DNA of 64,000 bases from Theobroma cacao (Eukaryota; Streptophyta; Magnoliopsida; Malvales; Malvaceae). The stretch lies in contig NC_030852.1 of the NCBI RefSeq assembly GCF_000208745.1, positions 33,830,803 through 33,894,802 on the forward strand, read 5' to 3'. The translations under genes were made by a program, and so were the position numbers. This document shows positions 39,325 to 51,619 of this stretch, piece by piece. Numbering within the stretch: position 1 is the first letter of the stretch; every line of letters begins with the position of its first letter. The notes beneath the pieces are model-generated. The model was not told the DNA's origin, made no database searches, and worked only from the letters and a program-made list of their open reading frames with translations.

Positions 39325-41007
39325 ATGCCAGCATTAGCCTCGACAAGGTTGCTTCTATTTTTTGGAGAATCTTTACCCTTCCATAGGTTCCCTAGTGTGT
39401 CTAGGAAAGTTTGGTGCCAGCTTAGTGTACGTTTCGTGAGTCAGGTTAATCATAATAACGGGCCTCTCACTCTTGCCAGCCTTGGTTTCAAGAGTGAGTT
39501 TGGAGAAACAAACAAGAATAAAGGAAATAAAATCGAGAGGCTCAGTGTTTCTAATGAAGCACCCAAAAGTAAGGTGAGGGTGATTGGAAGCAACAGCATA
39601 AAAGGAGTTAAGGTGGTTGGGGTGAAAAAATCGCTAGAAATTGAGTCAGCGCCTTTTGCTGCACAGTCATTTCCAGAGCTTGGCCTCCCACCTTTGTTGC
39701 TAGAGAGTTTAGAGACTGCAGGCTACACGGTTCCAACTGATGTTCAGTCTGTAGCAGTTCCAACAGTTCTCAAGGGTCATGATGTTGTGATTCAATCTTA
39801 CACGGGCTCAGGAAAAACCTTAGCGTATCTCCTTCCCATACTGTCTGAAGTAGGCCCTCTGAAAAAGAAATCTCCTAATGGCAATGGTGAATCCGGGAAG
39901 AAAAGAGAGATTGAAGCAGTTATTGTGGCTCCCTCTAGAGAACTGGGGATGCAAATTGTTAGGGAGTTTGAAAAGCTTCTAGGTCCTGCAGACAAGAGAG
40001 TTGTTCAGCAACTTGTAGGAGGTGCAAACCGATCAAGACAGGAAGAAGCTTTAAAGAAAAACAAGCCAGCTATTGTTGTCGGCACCCCTGGCCGAATTGC
40101 TGAGATTAGTGCGGCTGGGAAGCTTCACACTCATGGCTGTCGCTTCTTGGTTTTAGATGAAGTTGATGAACTCCTTTCATTTAATTTCCGGGAGGATATG
40201 CACCGGATATTGGAACATGTGGGTAGGAGATCAGGTGCTGACCCCCGTGGCTCACTTGCTAAGTGGGCTGAGCGTCAGACCATTATGGTGTCTGCTACAG
40301 TTCCATATTCAGTTATAAGGGCAGCTAGGAGCTGGGGGCGTGACCCACTTCTTGTTCAAGCCAAAAAAGTCATGCCACTTGAATCTGTTTCTCCCTCTGG
40401 ACCTGTTAATCTCCTAAGGCCTACATCCAGTTCAGACTCAAGTTCAAATATGCAGACTCAAGCTGCATCACAAAGCCTACCACCTGCTTTGAAACACTAC
40501 CATTGTGTCACAAAATTACAACACAAGGTTGACACATTGAGAAGATGTGTTCATGCACTTGATTCCAAGTCAGTGATAGCTTTCATGAACCATGCAAAGC
40601 AGCTAAAGGATGCTGTCTTCAAGCTAGAGGCTCGTGGGATGAAAGCTGCAGAGCTGCATGGTGACCTTGGAAAGCTTGTGAGGTCAACAACATTGAAAAA
40701 ATTTAAGCATGGGGAAGTGAGAGTTCTGGTGACAAATGAACTTTCAGCAAGGGGTTTGGATGTGGCAGAATGTGACCTTGTGGTTAATCTGGACTTACCT
40801 ACTGACTCTATCCACTATGCACACCGAGCTGGTCGAACTGGTCGGCTTGGCAGGAAAGGTACTGTGGTAACCATCTGTGAGGAGCCAGAAGTGTTTGTTG
40901 TGAAGAAGCTCCAGAAGCAGCTTGGGGTCCCCATTCCAGCTTGTGAGTTTACAGAAGGTAAACTTCATGTCATTGAAGAAGAGAAACCTTTGGGGGCTGC
41001 AAGGTGA
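39325..41007 (+). CDS. RH47: DEAD-box RNA helicase RH47 (ISE1/EMB1586-like), mitochondrial
   Basis: The product is a 560-residue ATP-dependent RNA helicase. The Arabidopsis counterpart, ISE1, is mitochondrial, essential for embryos and affects plasmodesmata. The coding region is a single exon. The first ATG (39325) gives MPALASTRLLLFFGES, a basic, hydroxylated leader that fits organelle import. Helicase motifs in order: Q-motif region with GYTVPTDVQ, motif I TGSGKT (about 160-165), Ia PSRELG, Ib TPGR (about 254-257), motif II DEVD in place of DEAD (about 278-281), motif III SAT (about 323-325), and in the second domain IAFMNHAKQ, LHGDL, TNELSARGLDV and motif VI HRAGRTGRLGRKG. DEVD is the normal motif II of this subfamily. 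Neighbours agree with Arabidopsis At1g12770, which sits between the RING gene At1g12760 and UGE1 At1g12780. I am confident of the family and fairly confident of the orthologue. Confidence 0.95.
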   Translation: MPALASTRLLLFFGESLPFHRFPSVSRKVWCQLSVRFVSQVNHNNGPLTLASLGFKSEFGETNKNKGNKIERLSVSNEAPKSKVRVIGSNSIKGVKVVGVKKSLEIESAPFAAQSFPELGLPPLLLESLETAGYTVPTDVQSVAVPTVLKGHDVVIQSYTGSGKTLAYLLPILSEVGPLKKKSPNGNGESGKKREIEAVIVAPSRELGMQIVREFEKLLGPADKRVVQQLVGGANRSRQEEALKKNKPAIVVGTPGRIAEISAAGKLHTHGCRFLVLDEVDELLSFNFREDMHRILEHVGRRSGADPRGSLAKWAERQTIMVSATVPYSVIRAARSWGRDPLLVQAKKVMPLESVSPSGPVNLLRPTSSSDSSSNMQTQAASQSLPPALKHYHCVTKLQHKVDTLRRCVHALDSKSVIAFMNHAKQLKDAVFKLEARGMKAAELHGDLGKLVRSTTLKKFKHGEVRVLVTNELSARGLDVAECDLVVNLDLPTDSIHYAHRAGRTGRLGRKGTVVTICEEPEVFVVKKLQKQLGVPIPACEFTEGKLHVIEEEKPLGAAR

Positions 41008-41635
41008 TACATGATCGTTTTTTCCAGTATCATATTTGGAAATAAAAAATCAACCCAGACCTTTCTCCTGCTTCTGTTTACATCGCTTGTAGTATACCAG
41101 AAGTTTGTATTGTGGTCTAGTGAACTTTATGCCTTTTAATTTTAAACTTTTGGGGTGGGGGGAAGGCTATGCATATATCATCTTTTTCATTTCATGATGA
41201 ATTTGAAGTACCGACTTTACCAACTCCCTGTGTTTAGTTCAGTTGTACACTTACTATTTCGACTATTTCTGTACAGAGTGCATTCAGTAACTGATCTGTA
41301 CTATTTAATCAAGGATGAATGCAAAAACATGGATTGACAATAGCAGCAAGAAACACGATGCGTTTACCAGAAAAAGTGAAATTAGATCCCTTTTACAGTG
41401 GCAAACAGTCTAGCTTTCCTCATGTTATATTTTGACATCTGAGTTTTGCTAACATAGACTAAACTTTCAGTCACATTACAAGCCCCCAGATTACATCTCA
41501 AACTGGATGTCTGACGGATATTGTACATACGGCAGTATGCCGTTTTAATTTATTAATACTGTGTATTGAAACAGTTATTTGTGGATTCAAGCACGACAAC
41601 AGTAATATACACCAGCCAGCAAGCAAAATCACTAT
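41008..41635. other. Converging 3' flanks of RH47 and the CASP-like gene
   Basis: This short spacer is between convergent genes and holds their 3' UTRs. Nothing else is supported; the open frame at 41155-41337 has no recognisable feature. Confidence 0.5.
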
Positions 41636-42887
41636 TTACCAGACGGTTCTCTTGCAAAGCTTGTAGCCGGAGAAGAGAGCACAAATTGCTATAACTAGAA
41701 AAGTTGCAAAGGACATGCTAGTTGATGTGATGGTTCCCTTCCTAACTGGTGTGCTTTTCTCAACCTGTCGAATGATTGGTATGGCCACTGAAGAAGATGA
41801 GATGAGGAGGTAACCCACCAACTGTTACAGGCTACCCATGAATTAGCTATCACACAGACAACAGCTAGTATCTAAAATAAGATAGAGAGACAGAGAGTGT
41901 TGTACTGGGGAGTGCACTTGCCTGGTCGAGGACAAAGCTAAGGTAGTCCGAGCTCTTATCTGAGATCAGAATGCCTCTGTGAGCAATGTCACAAATACCT
42001 TTAAACAGTTGGAAAGCTGCGTATAGGAAAGCTAAAATGGCTACAATGAAGCAGTATCTACACGAAGACAATAAAATAATCTTGTTTAAATACAGACTGA
42101 ACTGATAATTGCATTTTGAAATATTGGGTTGAGAATAAAAAATCAAAAGTCCTTAAGATCTATGCTATCCGAGAACATGCATGCATCAGTATTAACCTGA
42201 ACATTTTTCAGTTTTGTTACTTTAGAGACCAATGCTGTGCTAAGCATTTCAATAAAAGCCATTCCAGGACAAAGATTTAAAGAGGTATGATGAAGAGGCT
42301 AGTAGGACCCCAACTTGGATTTCGGAAGTTGGACCTCCAATTTTGCACACCTTTCGGATTTTAAGTTATTTGGGGGATGAGGCTTTGGAGGGCAGAGTCA
42401 ACGTTCCAGGCAGTTCCTCCTTTTAAGATTGAGATTGCTGTTAGAAAAAGGTAATCTCTTAGCTTAGGTGATCCGTGGATTTCTTTGTTTCTCAATCGTT
42501 TTTATCTCCCTCTCTATAGGCTTTTCTTTGTAATCTCGTCATAAAATCAAAACAAATTCATAGTTATGCTTACATCAATTCTGGGTACTCAGTGAAGCTA
42601 GGAGATCGTTGGTCTTTCTTCTTTGTTGATGGGGCAGCCAGTGAGAGAGCCGAGATAAAAGAGAAGAGAAGCAGCAAGAACCGAAGGAAGAGAGTTGTAT
42701 GATCTATGGAAGGTCTTGAGCTCCACCTTGAAGAAGTCACCGAGAAAGAGAACGGTGAAGGGGTTGGAAATGGATGCTGAGTCTGAGAATTGGCTGCTGC
42801 CACAGGCGAAACACCAGCCATGATTCTACAAGCAATCGCCAAAACATGTTCCCTTCCTTCTTTCACTGGTTCATTTACCTGATCCAT
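41636..42887 (-). CDS. CASP-like membrane protein, CASPL4 group
   Basis: The product is a 211-residue four-helix plasma-membrane protein of the CASP/MARVEL-like family, whose founding members build the Casparian strip scaffold. Three exons are read on the minus strand: 42887-42574, 42057-41922 and 41821-41636. Helices: LFLRFLLLLFSFISALSLAA (1), CFIVAILAFLYAAFQLF (2), VGYLLISSSSVAIPI (3) and FATFLVIAICALFSGYKL (4). The Arg before helix 1 (FLRFLL) and the Asp before helix 3 (VLDQLVGYLL) are the conserved family charges. The serine cluster SSSSVAIP and the terminal SGYKL are typical of CASPL4. The second intron begins GC (CAG/GCAAGT). The N-terminal 50 residues are Pro/Ser-rich. A second Met at 42821 (MAGVSPVAAAN) is an equally possible start. 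Arabidopsis has CASPL4A4 beside OSM34 and HSFB2B, consistent with this neighbourhood. Confidence 0.88.
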
Positions 42888-43592
42888 TCTTTAGTTGAAG
42901 CTTCCTCAAGCCTGCTTCTTCTAACTAATATTGGGGCCCCTTCAAGTCTGATTCTTTTGTTTCTTTGAGTTGGCTTTTTGTGAAAACGAGATCCTTCAAA
43001 ATGCAGTTGATAATTGGAGTTTCTAGGGAAGGTTCCTGTCTAGGTATGGTCGGTAGTTTGTTTGACAAAATAACAAGAAAATTTCAGAGCTGACGTTTAT
43101 TTCTTGTATGAGCTTGAAGTTCACTAGGATGAAGCCGAGAAACTAAGCTGAGCATGCTGATTTCAGAGTGCCTAGTGGGCTTGTCAAGCTTTAATCTTGT
43201 TATAAAGATAAGATTGTAGACCTACGACTGCCCAAATTTTCAAAAGAAGACGATGGCAACTGAAAGGGATTTGCATAGTCAACTCTTTCTAGTCAATTTA
43301 AAACCCTTTTATGTAACCCCAGAAATGATAAATATATCACACACGAATACAAGCATAAAGAAAGGCGTTACCCATGTAACCTATTGGAGTTCTACAAGAT
43401 CCTTTTAACACTTGTTCAAATCTTTGTATGATTCATCAGACAAATGTTTCCTCAAATGACATGTTGAAAGAGCAGGTTTATTGCTCACTGTAAGTCTGTA
43501 ACGTGAGCAAATTAAACAAGTAACCAAGTTTTATACATTCCAATTCCAGGAGAAACGTTTCAACTGGGAAGAAATAGTATGACTTGGAAAAC
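42888..43592. other. Spacer between the epimerase and the CASP-like gene
   Basis: This is about 0.7 kb between two minus-strand genes. It should contain the 3' UTR of the epimerase and the promoter of the CASP-like gene. No other feature is supported. Confidence 0.5.
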
Positions 43593-46426
43593 CTAAGGCT
43601 TAGACTGAAAACCCCATGGATTGTTGCTAGCCCAGTTCCATTGGTCACGGCACATTTCCGCGACCCCATATTTTGCCCTGCAAAAGACCAAAATTTTGAC
43701 TGCAAAAAGACCAATATAACTGAAAACAACAAAAGCAAAATAAATAATTAAATATGATATGAATTATGTCCAATGGTTCATAAAAATTGTTTTTGTTAAT
43801 GATCAATTGATTATTGATAGATGGATTGTTATTTGCTAGCAAACCTGCAACAAATATATTGAGCAAAAGAACCTGATACATATATACACAAAGTATATAT
43901 AAAAGAGGATTTGCCTTATGCTTTTTTTTTTTTTTTTTTGCTTTTTATCTATCTTATACTGTAATGAATAAAATTCGAAAAAGAGATGGGAATTCTAAAC
44001 ATACTTCCAACCAAGTTCTTTTTGAGCTTTCTCAGTAGAAGCATAAACAGCTGTAGCATCTCCTGGTCTTCTTGGGCATAGTTTAATAGGGATTTTCTGC
44101 AATATTTTCAGCAGCAGCAATTTACAAATAGGGTGAAGAGAGAGAGAGTGAGAAAAAAAGGGGGGGGGACAGAGAGAGAGAGAACATTCACCTTTCCAGA
44201 AGCCTTCTCAAAAGCAGCAACCATTTCAAGCACAGATGTACCACAGCCAGTTCCAAGGTTATAGGCAATGCAACCTAGAAGAAAAGTTTTATAAAAACCA
44301 TAAATTTACCAATTCATACCACTAAATATATGAAAGCAAGTACATTAAGATGTAAAGATATAAATTGTTTACCTATATTCTGTGTAGTAAAAAGCTTCCT
44401 AAGTGCAGCAATATGACCATCTGCTAAGTCCATAACATGAATGTAGTCTCGAATCTGTCAACAAATGAGCAATCTCATTAGGAAAGAAAATCAATTTAAT
44501 CATTACTAATAACTTTATTTTGTATGTCTATATATGAAGGAAAAATATATCCTTGATGTCCAGAAGGCACATGAGATGAATTACAATGTTGACTCCACCA
44601 TACAAAAAAGGACTTCTGAACCTACACAAATTCTGCCTTATTCAAGAAGGAATATTAGCTTTTATAAACATACCGCACTGCCATCTTTAGTTGGATAATC
44701 ATGACCATATACATTAAGTTCAGGCAATCTGCCAACAGCCACTTGCTGTATGTAAGGCATGAGATTGTTTGGAATGCCCTTCGGATCTTCACCAATTTTA
44801 CCACTTTCATGAGCACCAACAGGATTGAAGTACCGCAGTAAAATAATACTCCAATCTGGCTCTGCCTTCTGAATATCTCGTGCAATTTCTTCAAGGAAAA
44901 GCTGGTGAAATTTAGGGAAAAGTTTTTAGTCTAAACACAAGTTTAGCAAATTACAAATCTAGAGGTTTTATCCAGCTTAACACAAGGATTGTACAATTAT
45001 TACAAAGTAAGAAAGGACACATTTTAGGACATACTGCTATTTACCTTTGTGCGACCATAAGGATTCATAGCCTTTAACTCAAAATCCTCAACACATGGAA
45101 TTTTTTCAGGTTGGCCATAGACAGTTGCAGAGGATGAGAATACCATCTATTTTCCCAAAGAAAGAAAAAGTATAATCTTCTGTTAGCAGTGGCTGAAGGA
45201 TATGGACAACTTAAAACTATAGTGGAATTGAGAGTGGAACAAGAGAAACTACTATCATTTCTTGGCATAAAAATAGTGTAACCTATACAGAATTTAAACA
45301 TAACTAAAGTTTTAACCCTCTGCTACATAATGATATAACAAAATATTCAAGAACCTCTACAAAGAAATATAAAATTTTTTACTGGATTATTAGGCTTCCA
45401 CATAGTTATAATTGAAAAAGTGCTAGTCATAAAGATAAAAATGGCCTTGTCAAAGAATAAAAAATTGAGAACTTTTGAAACATCAATAAGCAGCTCAGTA
45501 GATACTTCTTGGAATTATAGTAATTTATCATCTGCTTTGTAGCAGTTGCATGGGCAACTATTAAATACTATGCCAACAAGAACTCACACAGAGAAAAATA
45601 AAGATTTCAAGAACTTCTCGTACCTTTTTACAATCATATTTGGCCATGATCTCGTACAGATTGATGGTTCCAATCAAATTATTGTCGAAATAACGACTGG
45701 GATTAGCAACACTCTCTCCAACAGCCTTAAGGCCAGCAAAATGGATGACAGCATCAAAACTATGGCATTTTTTGGATATAGAAGAAGTCAATTCCACAAC
45801 TTCAGTCAAATAATATTCATTTTAAATCATTTCTAAAAGTTAAAAGGAAAATTGCAGAGCAAAACAAATATTAAGATACGAGATTCAACTTTCAAAGTTC
45901 CATTTGCCCAGATACTAAAATTTAGGAAAAATGCAAACAGTACAATGACATATTCAAACCGCAAATAATCAAAACCAGAAAAAAATTATATATGTCAAGT
46001 TAACATACTGTGTCTTAGAGAAAAGCTTCTCCAAGTCCTCCCTATTCCTCAGATCACCCTGCAGCCAAAACAAACCAAAACCTCGATCATGCTCAAAGCA
46101 ATATATAAAACATTGAACAGGTATCTTGAAACCAAGAAAAACCCAAATATATGATCATAATACAAAGAAACAAACATACAGTAAAGATTCAAAGATTTCA
46201 TTTTTGGAGCGAGAAGTGAAGAATTTCATACCAAATTGAAGTCAAGCTTCTTAGAGAGCTCAGGACCCACCAATTCCTTAACCCTATGAACAGCTTCGAT
46301 AACAGAATTATCAAGATTGTCAATAATCGACACTCTAAAACCTCCATTGAGAAGCTGCACCACTGTGTGGGTGCCAATGAACCCAGCTCCACCAGTAACA
46401 AGAATGGTTTTTTCTAAAGAACCCAT
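43593..46426 (-). CDS. UGE1: UDP-glucose 4-epimerase (UGE1/UGE3 type)
   Basis: The product is a 350-residue cytosolic enzyme that interconverts UDP-glucose and UDP-galactose using bound NAD, supplying galactose for cell walls and glycolipids. Nine exons are read on the minus strand: 46426-46232, 46058-46009, 45759-45624, 45146-45045, 44901-44674, 44454-44373, 44274-44192, 44096-44005 and 43677-43593; all phases chain. The Rossmann motif GGAGFIG is at residues 12-18. The catalytic group is Ser in FSSSATVYG (about 131-133), Tyr157 and Lys161 in [44 protein letters not shown] and [14 protein letters not shown] are all typical. Length and exon pattern fit the plant UGE1/UGE3 group, whose Arabidopsis members lie beside RING genes. 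The C-terminus NPWGFQSKP is complete. Which UGE number applies cannot be decided here. Confidence 0.95.
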
Positions 46427-47766
46427 TTGTGAACAGATGAAAAAGAATATAAAGAAAGGTTTTCTTTTTGAATATAGAACTCAGAGAAAGGCAGGGAGAG
46501 GGAGTAGGAGACTGGGTTTTCAAAGATTTTCTTTTTGATGACAAGAAAATAAAAAGCAAACAGTTTTGGAAGTATTTACGTTCGGCAGGAGACGTATTTG
46601 AGAAAATCAAGGAAACTATCTTTTTGAAAGCATAAAAGATGGATAAGAATGCACAGTAAAGGCAATGACTGTGAAAGGGTTTTAGATATATAGAATGAGA
46701 GAGAGACAAGTGAACAGCTATTCGGTTTGTTATTGTCTTGGCTCTTTCGCGCGCTCGTGATAGTTTCAGCACAAGGAAAGTTACCATCCAAGGCACATAT
46801 TACTATATTGAAGTACTAAAGTTGGGAAATAAATTTGATGAACAACAAGAATGGTAAATCATCCCCTTATTTTCTTGAGAAAATACTTTTGGCAAAACTT
46901 ATACAATTCTTTGGCCAGCAAAAAAAAAAAAAATGGACAAATTTCATCACTAATTCTGAATGTTAATTTAATTTTAGATATTTATGAATCATCCTTAACA
47001 AGCCTCATCTTTATCTTAGGATTTTTATGTAACAAACCCACAGGGATTTTGGCAATACTGCTACTGCACTACTATTTTATCGCGCAACATATTTGCAGGG
47101 AAAACTTGAAGGGAAGAATTTGGCCCACTCACGTGATTGGCATGATCTTTCATGCGTAATTTGGATGAGCAACTTGACTAGTTTGTTAGACGCGGGACCC
47201 AAGGAGTTAGAAACAGTTGGGTGCGGCCAGAGTGGGCGATACGGTCAAGTTGGTAAATTCATGTAAGGCTTTTATTTACAATCAAAAGCAAAGATGCTCA
47301 TCACGTTCATGGGGAAGAAATGCGGTTCCATGAAGCTGGGCCTATGTACTACCGAAAGGAAAAGGCCTTGCGCTTCATGGGGCACTGGCTTCATTATTTG
47401 GTGTCTTTCCACGTTGCCGTTTGTCACATAAAAGGACAGGGTATCATCCGACATGCAATACTTGAACACGCCAATCATTCAGTCCGTTGATCCCCCTAAA
47501 ACAGTACTTGTCAAAGTAAAAGTAAAAGCAGCGAATAAAGAGAGATTTGATTTCCAAAAAGCTTCAAACCTTCTTATTCAAATTGGGATATAACAATTCG
47601 TATAGAATTTCAAAACACTCCGCTGATAGTAAAAAGGATGGGAAAATACAAATGTATATCAGTTATGGCTCACCGTAAGCTAAACACATGTAAACCATGT
47701 CCCCTTTTCATAGGTCACTATACAACGGTGGAAAATTCAGATCAAGAAAAACCTGCTATGCATTCA
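46427..47766. other. Promoter of the epimerase and 3' flank of MYB3R
   Basis: This is about 1.3 kb between two minus-strand genes. It should hold the leader and promoter of the epimerase on the left and the MYB3R 3' UTR on the right. A 68-codon frame at 47272-47478 (minus) has fairly balanced composition but no recognisable domain and is not called. Confidence 0.5.
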
Positions 47767-50643
47767 TCAGTAAGTACCATTTACTTCTTCCCAATGAAAA
47801 CATGTGAAAGTCCTTGCAGGTGAGCAGGCGGCATCAGAGAAGTTATCATTCCAAGCCTTTTTGTAACTTCTCTTCCTTATGATAGAAGGGTTTTTGAAAG
47901 TCATTGCAGATATCCTCAATATAGATTCTGGACTACCACTGTTGAGAGAGCGACTTCCCACGAGTTTAGGTGGAGCAGAATAGCAAAATGAACTTTTTAT
48001 GTGCATATCTTGATTGTCCACAATGGGAATTATGGCACTAGTTGAATCCTTCGGCTGAGATGGCTCATTATGCAACAAGCAGCCACTTGCATATGCTGTA
48101 TGCATTCTCTGATTGGTGCTTTCCTTGTCGACCTGTCCATTATCTTCACCAAACTTAAAAGTTAGGGAACTTAATGGAGAACCAACTGATGTTGAAGGAA
48201 GAAGAGCCTGAGTATCCTCAGAAGCTACTCTGCATGAGGCTGATTGAGGTTCATGTATCTTAGCGTGTTTAGCATTGCCTCTTACAGATCTGATTAGTGA
48301 ATCTTCTGTAGTACTATTAACTTTGTCATCAAAGTGCACTCTCTTAAGTGGAGTTATCTGCTCATTTGGCACTCCAGCAGACCAACACTTTTCGAACTTC
48401 CCAGAGTCTGCTTCTGGTTTGGTTTCTGTTTGATTAGCAATTCCAAGAACCAAATCTAAATAACATCTGTCAACACTATAATCTACATCAATATTCGGAT
48501 AGACAGAGACTGTTTCATCAAGACCTTGTCTCTCTTCTTTGACCTTTAAGCATTTTGGTGTAGTTTCCTGATCGCTAAAATCAGAAGATCCATCATTGCA
48601 GATGTCCACTGCATAACGATGAGGAGAGTAGAAACCCAACTTCTTCTTTAAGGTACAGTTCCAGTGATTTTTTATTGCATTATCAGTCCTGCAAATCACC
48701 AAAAAGACATGAGCACAGCATATTGCAAGAAATAAGCAAAATGCATCGTCCAATTTTATACAAATGAATATTTGAGATACATATGGCCTTAACTGTAAGC
48801 ATATGTAGCTATCACTTTCATAACATTGTGCTACAAACAATTTTGCTTTAGCGATTAAATTTTAATCAGTGCATACCTTCCAGGTAGAAGCTTTGCTAAT
48901 GTGGTCCACTTGTTCCCATATATTTGGTGATAATAAGCAAGAATGGCCTCCTCTTCTTCTGTCCATGAATCTTTTCTTATGGTTGGGTCCAAATGATTGT
49001 ACCACCTGAAAAAGGTAAACTATTTGTTGGATAAATCTTATTCATAGTATGACATAATGCGTAGGATCCTTGTTAACCAAAAATAGCTCAATAAAAATAT
49101 GTAGGCCAATTATAAATCCTAGCCATTTATCCATTAAAAGTGTCAAACTGTAAACAGATCAGGGCTTTTCCTCGTTTCTCCTTCCTATCATAGAAGATAG
49201 GAAAGTAAAAAACGCCTAATAACAATAAAGGAAGACCCAATTGGAATAAATAAGTTCACGTGATGAAAATTTCCTTTGCAATAACTTTGCAATGGCTAAA
49301 TGTCAGAGGATATAACATACCATTGCTAAATGGATAAAACTTTAATAATCTTTTCATTGAAGAATTTAATGCACCAACCTTTCTCGGCATTGCTTGCCTA
49401 TGCGGCCTCTTAAGAACTTTGCAATGACAGACCATTTCCTACAACCATACTTTTCAACTAACTTAGTAATACAATCATCCTCCTGAAAGTCAAAAAAACA
49501 ATGGCCCACAATCATGTATCAATGATATTCGAAAGACAAAGCATATGCAAACATGGTTTTTCATTTCTACCTCCTTTGTCCAAGGTCCTTTAAAAATTCC
49601 AGGATTCAGGACCTTCTGCCAGCGATGCAAGCACTGGATATCTGTTCTTCCAGGGAGAAATTCAGCTGTACACAATAAACATTAACTAGATTTTAGAATT
49701 GCAATGCAAAAAGTTTGCATTTAACTTCTTTTTAATTACTGCAGAACAGCAGAGAGATACTCATGTATAAATAGCTTGTCAAACAAGAAGCTGTTAAGAA
49801 ATATTTTTAGCCTGTCAAAACTAGGACTTATAAAGAATCCTCCAACCAACCAAAAACAATAAGGGGTTTCACAATTCATATGAGTATCTATAAAATCAAA
49901 AGCACAGAAACTAAAACAGTAGGTGAAATTTTCACACCTACCTATTTTCTTCCAATTCCTTGCTTTGCATTTTTTCACAGCTTCAGTCAAAAGATTATCC
50001 TGTCCAACCATTATCATGTACTTACAAATGACAGGAGACAATAAACATCAACAGTACAAAATCTGCCTTAAAAGAAAGAACTAATGCCTCAAACCAACCA
50101 AACAGATGAGTGTGTTCATCCTGATAATTTTATTCTCTAATGTTAGTTGACTTTCTTGGTTTTGAAAATAAAATGTTCAGCTAAACAAGCCAATTTTAGG
50201 TCTTCGATTGAGTTCAAAGTTTTGAAAAGCCATAGCAAGTTCTATCATTCTAGCTAAGTCATTAGGCATGTAATTATAAAACACCCAGCTATAACCAAAT
50301 ATCAGTCTCTACTCTCCAGTGACTAACCTCTTCTTCGGACCACCCTCCTTTCCTCGAATATCTGGTTGGACCAGTGACCATTCTACTACATCAAAAAAAG
50401 CACAGATCAAAATGCAAGTTTTTCCAAACTGGCTAATAATGCTTTACAAAGGCAATTTCATGGGACATTTCCAATTTCTAATTTACATTGAGAAATTGTA
50501 GTCATAGAAACATACCCTTGAAGAGAAGCTGATCTCATTGCAGTATCACAACTGCTGTCAGGAAATGAAGAACGTGAAGCAGATATATCTTCTTCTGCTA
50601 AATCTTCATAGTACTCATCTTTTTCCTTCTTCACTTCCACCAT
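47767..50643 (-). CDS. R1R2R3-MYB transcription factor (MYB3R-3/5 type)
   Basis: The product is a 497-residue nuclear three-repeat MYB. Plant MYB3Rs bind MSA elements (core AACGG) in G2/M genes, and short forms such as Arabidopsis MYB3R3/MYB3R5 act mainly as repressors outside mitosis. Seven exons are read on the minus strand: 50643-50516, 50385-50328, 49999-49942, 49665-49571, 49482-49379, 49005-48877 and 48688-47767. Repeat R1: [15 protein letters not shown] through [11 protein letters not shown]2: [15 protein letters not shown] through [12 protein letters not shown]3: [15 protein letters not shown] through [12 protein letters not shown]. The regularly spaced Trp residues are all kept. The last exon (about 306 residues) is Ser-rich with short conserved stretches such as [21 protein letters not shown]. 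The overall length, shorter than MYB3R1/4 activators, favours the MYB3R3/5 group. A TAGTAG acceptor at exon 2 allows a one-residue difference. The long upstream leader may contain introns. Confidence 0.93.
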
Positions 50644-51350
50644 GATCTTCTCAATTACTCAGCTGCCATCCACAATCACAAAACTAAGCTTACCTCTGAA
50701 CTTTCTACAAATTCCACAAGCCCTAAACGTAAAGAAAAATTAAAGCTCCATTTGATTTGATTTTAATCAATATCCTCTTCACTTTTCTGCATTTAGTTTT
50801 GGCAACAAAAATGTGCTCCTCAGGCAAAACATAAAAAGCCAAATATTTAATAGTCATCAGGGCACATGAGAACTCATAACAGAAGATTTACCCTAAAATC
50901 CACATCAAAAAAAATTATGAGCTAGCTATTTTTTCCCCAAGAAAACAGAGTAAAAGAAAAGATGATAAGTTATCTATAAGCATGGTTGACATGAACAAAG
51001 AATAACAAGCCATCTTCATACATTAAAAAACTTAAAAAAACCCATATTTCAGTTCCGTGATTCCTTTCTCAGAAAAATTTCCCACGACTTGCTACAGTTT
51101 CCTAGCCAGCCAAACAGAGCACCCAGAACTCTATATAACAACATCACAATCAAACTAAAGGAATCCAAAGTTACCTTAAAGCAAGAAAAAAACAGAGAAA
51201 CCTCAAACAGAAAGAAACTTCTAGGGTTTTCGAGAACTGAAAACTTTACCTGAAACTTTGCCTCTGATAATTTCAACCGCCAAAAGAACCCAAAAAAGGA
51301 AAAAAGCTACGATTGTTCGAGCCTAAAGAAGAACGTTTTGGGGATTATGG

Positions 51351-51619
51351 AACGGAAAATATAAAGATCACTGAAGAAATTTTGCTCTGTCTTTCCGTTT
51401 CCTCTGTCCTCTCCTTTTCGGGGAGATTGATGGAAATGAAAGTGAAGTAGCGGGAAACTGGAATGTGTATTTAAGTGCTACCCGTAACGGATTTACAATT
51501 GCTGTCGTGTCTTCTTTGAGAAGCCAAGTGGGAGAGAAGCTTACGTTGCAAGTTTGACGAGTAAACGGTTCATTAAACGATGTTTTCGTTTCTTTCAACG
51601 TTTATAAACAGAAACCGTT
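51351..51619 (-). promoter_or_regulatory. Cluster of AACGG (MSA-core) motifs upstream of MYB3R
   Basis: AACGG occurs at 51351, 51486 and 51564 on the plus strand and as its reverse complement at 51615. It is the core of MSA elements bound by MYB3R proteins. The best match is TAAACGGTTCA (51562-51572). The cluster lies about 0.7-1 kb upstream of the start codon, near the likely transcript start. Self-regulation is an inference. Confidence 0.45.

Noticed and set aside
47272..47478. 68-codon open frame on the minus strand with balanced amino-acid composition
   Set aside because: No recognisable domain, no splice partners, and it lies in the expected 3' flank of MYB3R. It may be chance or a remnant; not enough to call a gene.
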